From a bacterium 0.1xD8-71 (GTDB taxonomy: Bacteria; Bacillota; Clostridia; Lachnospirales; Lachnospiraceae), in the NCBI GenBank assembly GCA_003612405.1, contig RAYR01000012.1, positions 1-64,000 of the forward strand: DNA of 64,000 bases, read 5' to 3'. The translations under genes were made by a program, and so were the position numbers. Shown in pieces: positions 62,259 through 64,000 of the stretch. The notes beneath the pieces are model-generated. The model was not told the origin of the DNA. It saw nothing but the letters and a program-made list of their open reading frames with translations, and ran no database searches. The first letter of the stretch is position 1. Each line of letters begins with the position of its first letter.

Positions 62259-62618
62259 ATGAATACGAGAGAAAAAGGGGCACAGAAGGAACAACAGGTC
62301 TGTGCCTGTTTACTGTCTGCCGGGGTAAAGATTCTGGAAAGGAACTTTCGTGCCAGGCAGGGAGAGATTGATATCATTGGCCGCGACGGAGAATATCTGG
62401 TGTTCTTTGAAGTGAAATACAGGTCAGGAACAGGGTGCGGCAATGCGGCGGAGGCTGTGCGATATGCCAAACAGAGGAAAATCTGTCAGGTGGCGGATTA
62501 TTACAGACTGCGTCATCACTGTGCGGAAGATACGCCTATCCGTTTTGATGTGGTGGCTGTTGATGGAGAGAAGGTCAGATGGATTAAAAATGCCTTTGAT
62601 TATGTGGCAAGATGCTGA
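62259..62618 (+). CDS. yraN: YraN family (UPF0102) nuclease-like protein
   Basis: A 119-residue protein with a PD-(D/E)XK-like core: the Glu in ARQGEIDIIGRDG and the E-x-K in VFFEVKYRSG. It is probably a nuclease of the Holliday-junction-resolvase fold; the exact role is unknown. It starts two bases after the FlhB-like stop. Confidence 0.9.
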   Translation: MNTREKGAQKEQQVCACLLSAGVKILERNFRARQGEIDIIGRDGEYLVFFEVKYRSGTGCGNAAEAVRYAKQRKICQVADYYRLRHHCAEDTPIRFDVVAVDGEKVRWIKNAFDYVARC

Positions 62619-62685
62619 GAGCCGGCATATGCCGGAGGTTTTCAGAGAAAGACTGTGAAACGGCAGAACAGGGAAGGATGATTTT

Positions 62686-63534
62686 ATGGAAATATACAGA
62701 CATCAGAATGACAGGAAAATGAAACAGAACCGAGTGGGAGAGCTGGAGTATCTGACCTTTCCGATCCTGGAAGAGACAGGCATGGTCAGACACTTGTTTT
62801 CTACCAGACTGGGCGGTGTCAGTGAGGGAATCTATGCTTCCATGAACTTAAGTTATACCAGGGGAGACAGGAAGGATGCAGTGGATGAGAATTACCGGCG
62901 TATTGCAGGGGTTCTGGGATGTGCTCCGGAAGATATTGTCTGTTCCGACCAGACGCACACCACCAATCTGAAGGCAGTGGGCAGAGAGGATGGCGGCAAG
63001 GGGATTACCAGACCTCGTAATTATAAGGATGTGGATGGTCTGCTGACGGACGAACCGGGTATCATACTTGCTACTTTTTATGCAGACTGTGTTCCCTTAT
63101 ATTTTGTGGATACAAAGCGCCGGGCCATTGCGCTGGCACATTCCGGATGGCGGGGCACTGTAGCCCGCATGGGGCAGTGTGTGGTGGAGAAGATGAGAGA
63201 GGTTTTTGGTACGGATCCGGCGGATATTGTTGCGGCCGTGGGTCCGTCCATCTGTCAGGACTGCTATGAGGTCAGTGAGGATGTGGCGGAGGCGTTTTGC
63301 AGGGAATTTGGAAAGCAGGATCAGGAACAGGAGATTCTTGTTGCCAGGGGCGGCGGGAAGTACCAGCTCGACCTGTGGCGTGCCAATGAGATTGTGCTGA
63401 CAGAGGCAGGTATTCTGCCATCCCGGATACAGGTGACAGATATTTGTACCTGCCACAACAGCGACTATCTTTTTTCCCACCGGGCCAGTCAGGGTAAGCG
63501 TGGAAACCTGGGAGCTTTCCTGGGACTTTTGTAG
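62686..63534 (+). CDS. pgeF: PgeF/YfiH laccase-domain protein
   Basis: A 282-residue protein of the laccase-domain family. Metal or substrate residues appear in CSDQTHTTNL, YADCVPLYFVD and ALAHSGWRGTVARM, with the C-terminal CTCHNSDYLFSHRA. Members act as purine nucleoside phosphorylases or peptidoglycan-editing factors. A GGGAAGGATG site precedes it. Confidence 0.92.
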   Translation: MEIYRHQNDRKMKQNRVGELEYLTFPILEETGMVRHLFSTRLGGVSEGIYASMNLSYTRGDRKDAVDENYRRIAGVLGCAPEDIVCSDQTHTTNLKAVGREDGGKGITRPRNYKDVDGLLTDEPGIILATFYADCVPLYFVDTKRRAIALAHSGWRGTVARMGQCVVEKMREVFGTDPADIVAAVGPSICQDCYEVSEDVAEAFCREFGKQDQEQEILVARGGGKYQLDLWRANEIVLTEAGILPSRIQVTDICTCHNSDYLFSHRASQGKRGNLGAFLGLL

Positions 63535-63573
63535 TGAAATTAAGAAACAATTAAAAATTTTCCCATCTATTCC

Positions 63574-63602
63574 TTTATGTTTATATGTTTGAATGTTACT
63601 AT
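63574..63602 (+). promoter_or_regulatory. Possible promoter of the terminal regulator gene
   Basis: A TTTATG -35 (63574-63579), a 17-base spacer, and TACTAT -10 (63597-63602) with an extended TG. The -35 is weak. Confidence 0.35.
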
Positions 63603-63629
63603 ACGAAAGCACAAGAGAGGTGAAAACAC

Positions 63630-64000
63630 ATGGCGAATATTCTGGTATGCGATGACGACAAAGAGATTGTGGATGCGATTGAAATCTATCTGTTACAGGA
63701 GGGTTATACGATTTTTAAGGCTTACGATGGACAGCAGGCGATCAAAATACTGAAAGAGCAGCAGATTCATCTGCTTCTCATTGACATTATGATGCCGAAG
63801 CTTGACGGTATTCATGCTACTTTAAAGATCAGGGAGTATTCCAGTATTCCTATCATTTTCCTATCTGCCAAGTCAGAGGACAGCGACAAGATTCTAGGGC
63901 TTAACATCGGCGCCGATGATTATATCACGAAGCCCTTTAATCCGCTGGAACTGGTGGCCAGAGTGAAGTCCAACCTGCGCAGATATACCACCCTTGGAAA
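63630..64000 (+). CDS. OmpR-family response regulator, cut by the window edge
   Basis: Partial: the first 123 codons, receiver domain almost complete. The phosphoacceptor Asp is in LLLIDIMMPKLDG and the Lys in YITKPFNPLELV, with VCDDDKEIVDA at the N-terminus. An AGAGAGGTG site precedes ATG 63630. The DNA-binding domain and any kinase lie beyond the end. Confidence 0.9.
   Translation, partial: MANILVCDDDKEIVDAIEIYLLQEGYTIFKAYDGQQAIKILKEQQIHLLLIDIMMPKLDGIHATLKIREYSSIPIIFLSAKSEDSDKILGLNIGADDYITKPFNPLELVARVKSNLRRYTTLG

Noticed and set aside
1-64000. CRISPR arrays, rRNA and tRNA genes
   Set aside because: I saw no regular spacer repeats, rRNA sequence or tRNA cloverleaf in the window.

Overview
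The window looks like chromosome from a mid-GC, probably motile member of the Lachnospiraceae (Clostridia, Firmicutes). Signs are the Firmicutes gene order plsX-acpP-rnc-smc-ftsY and ylxM-ffh-rpsP-khpA-rimM-trmD-rplS-lepB-rbgA-lepB-rnhB, pta-ackA acetate formation, strong AGGAGG ribosome binding sites, a two-gene SUF-like Fe-S system, ferredoxin-fused aldo/keto reductases, and two promoters that fit the flagellar sigma-D (sigma-28) consensus. The genus cannot be named from the sequence alone.

Region 1 (1-4230) is the right end of a Tn916/Tn1549-type integrative element: two small HTH genes, a frameshifted replisome organizer, a DnaC-like loader, an excisionase and a tyrosine integrase. It abuts an intact low-molecular-weight tyrosine phosphatase gene; the left end is outside the window. 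Region 2 (4700-14800) is largely phosphate related: pstSCAB, a Na/Pi cotransporter with a PhoU-like tail behind a three-repeat Pho-box-like array, and a PhoB/PhoR-like two-component pair. Between them lie a MarR/flavin-binding pair and a NifX-like protein with a His-rich tail. Region 3 (14850-19250) has two genes of unknown function, each behind a sigma-D-like promoter, on either side of an AgrA/AgrC-like LytTR/GHKL pair. The second product has a FliD-like C-terminal motif.

Region 4 (19300-32900) holds two convergent Fe-S aldo/keto reductases, a secreted protein of unknown function, an HPr-like protein without the active His, sbcDC, a minimal SufC/SufB pair, cardiolipin synthase, a PlsC-like acyltransferase, and tmcAL on the minus strand. 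Region 5 (32900-39500) is pta, an elaborate palindromic intergenic element, ackA, an alpha/beta hydrolase, an ABC-2 exporter, and a LytTR/DUF3021 pair. Region 6 (39500-49000) is yceD-rpmF, a 739-base AT-rich gap with a MITE-like 133-base unit and two GCGAAGC mini-hairpins, then plsX-acpP-rnc-smc-ftsY and a threonine ammonia-lyase.

Region 7 (49000-52750) has a YitT protein, a GH25 lysozyme, an AraC regulator and a DUF1905/cysteine-peptidase fusion. Region 8 (52750-64000) is the ffh/ribosome-maturation/secretion operon, which ends in orphan FliK-like and FlhB-C-like genes (positions of B. subtilis ylqG/ylqH), yraN, pgeF and the start of an OmpR-type regulator cut by the window edge. No rRNA, tRNA or CRISPR array was seen.
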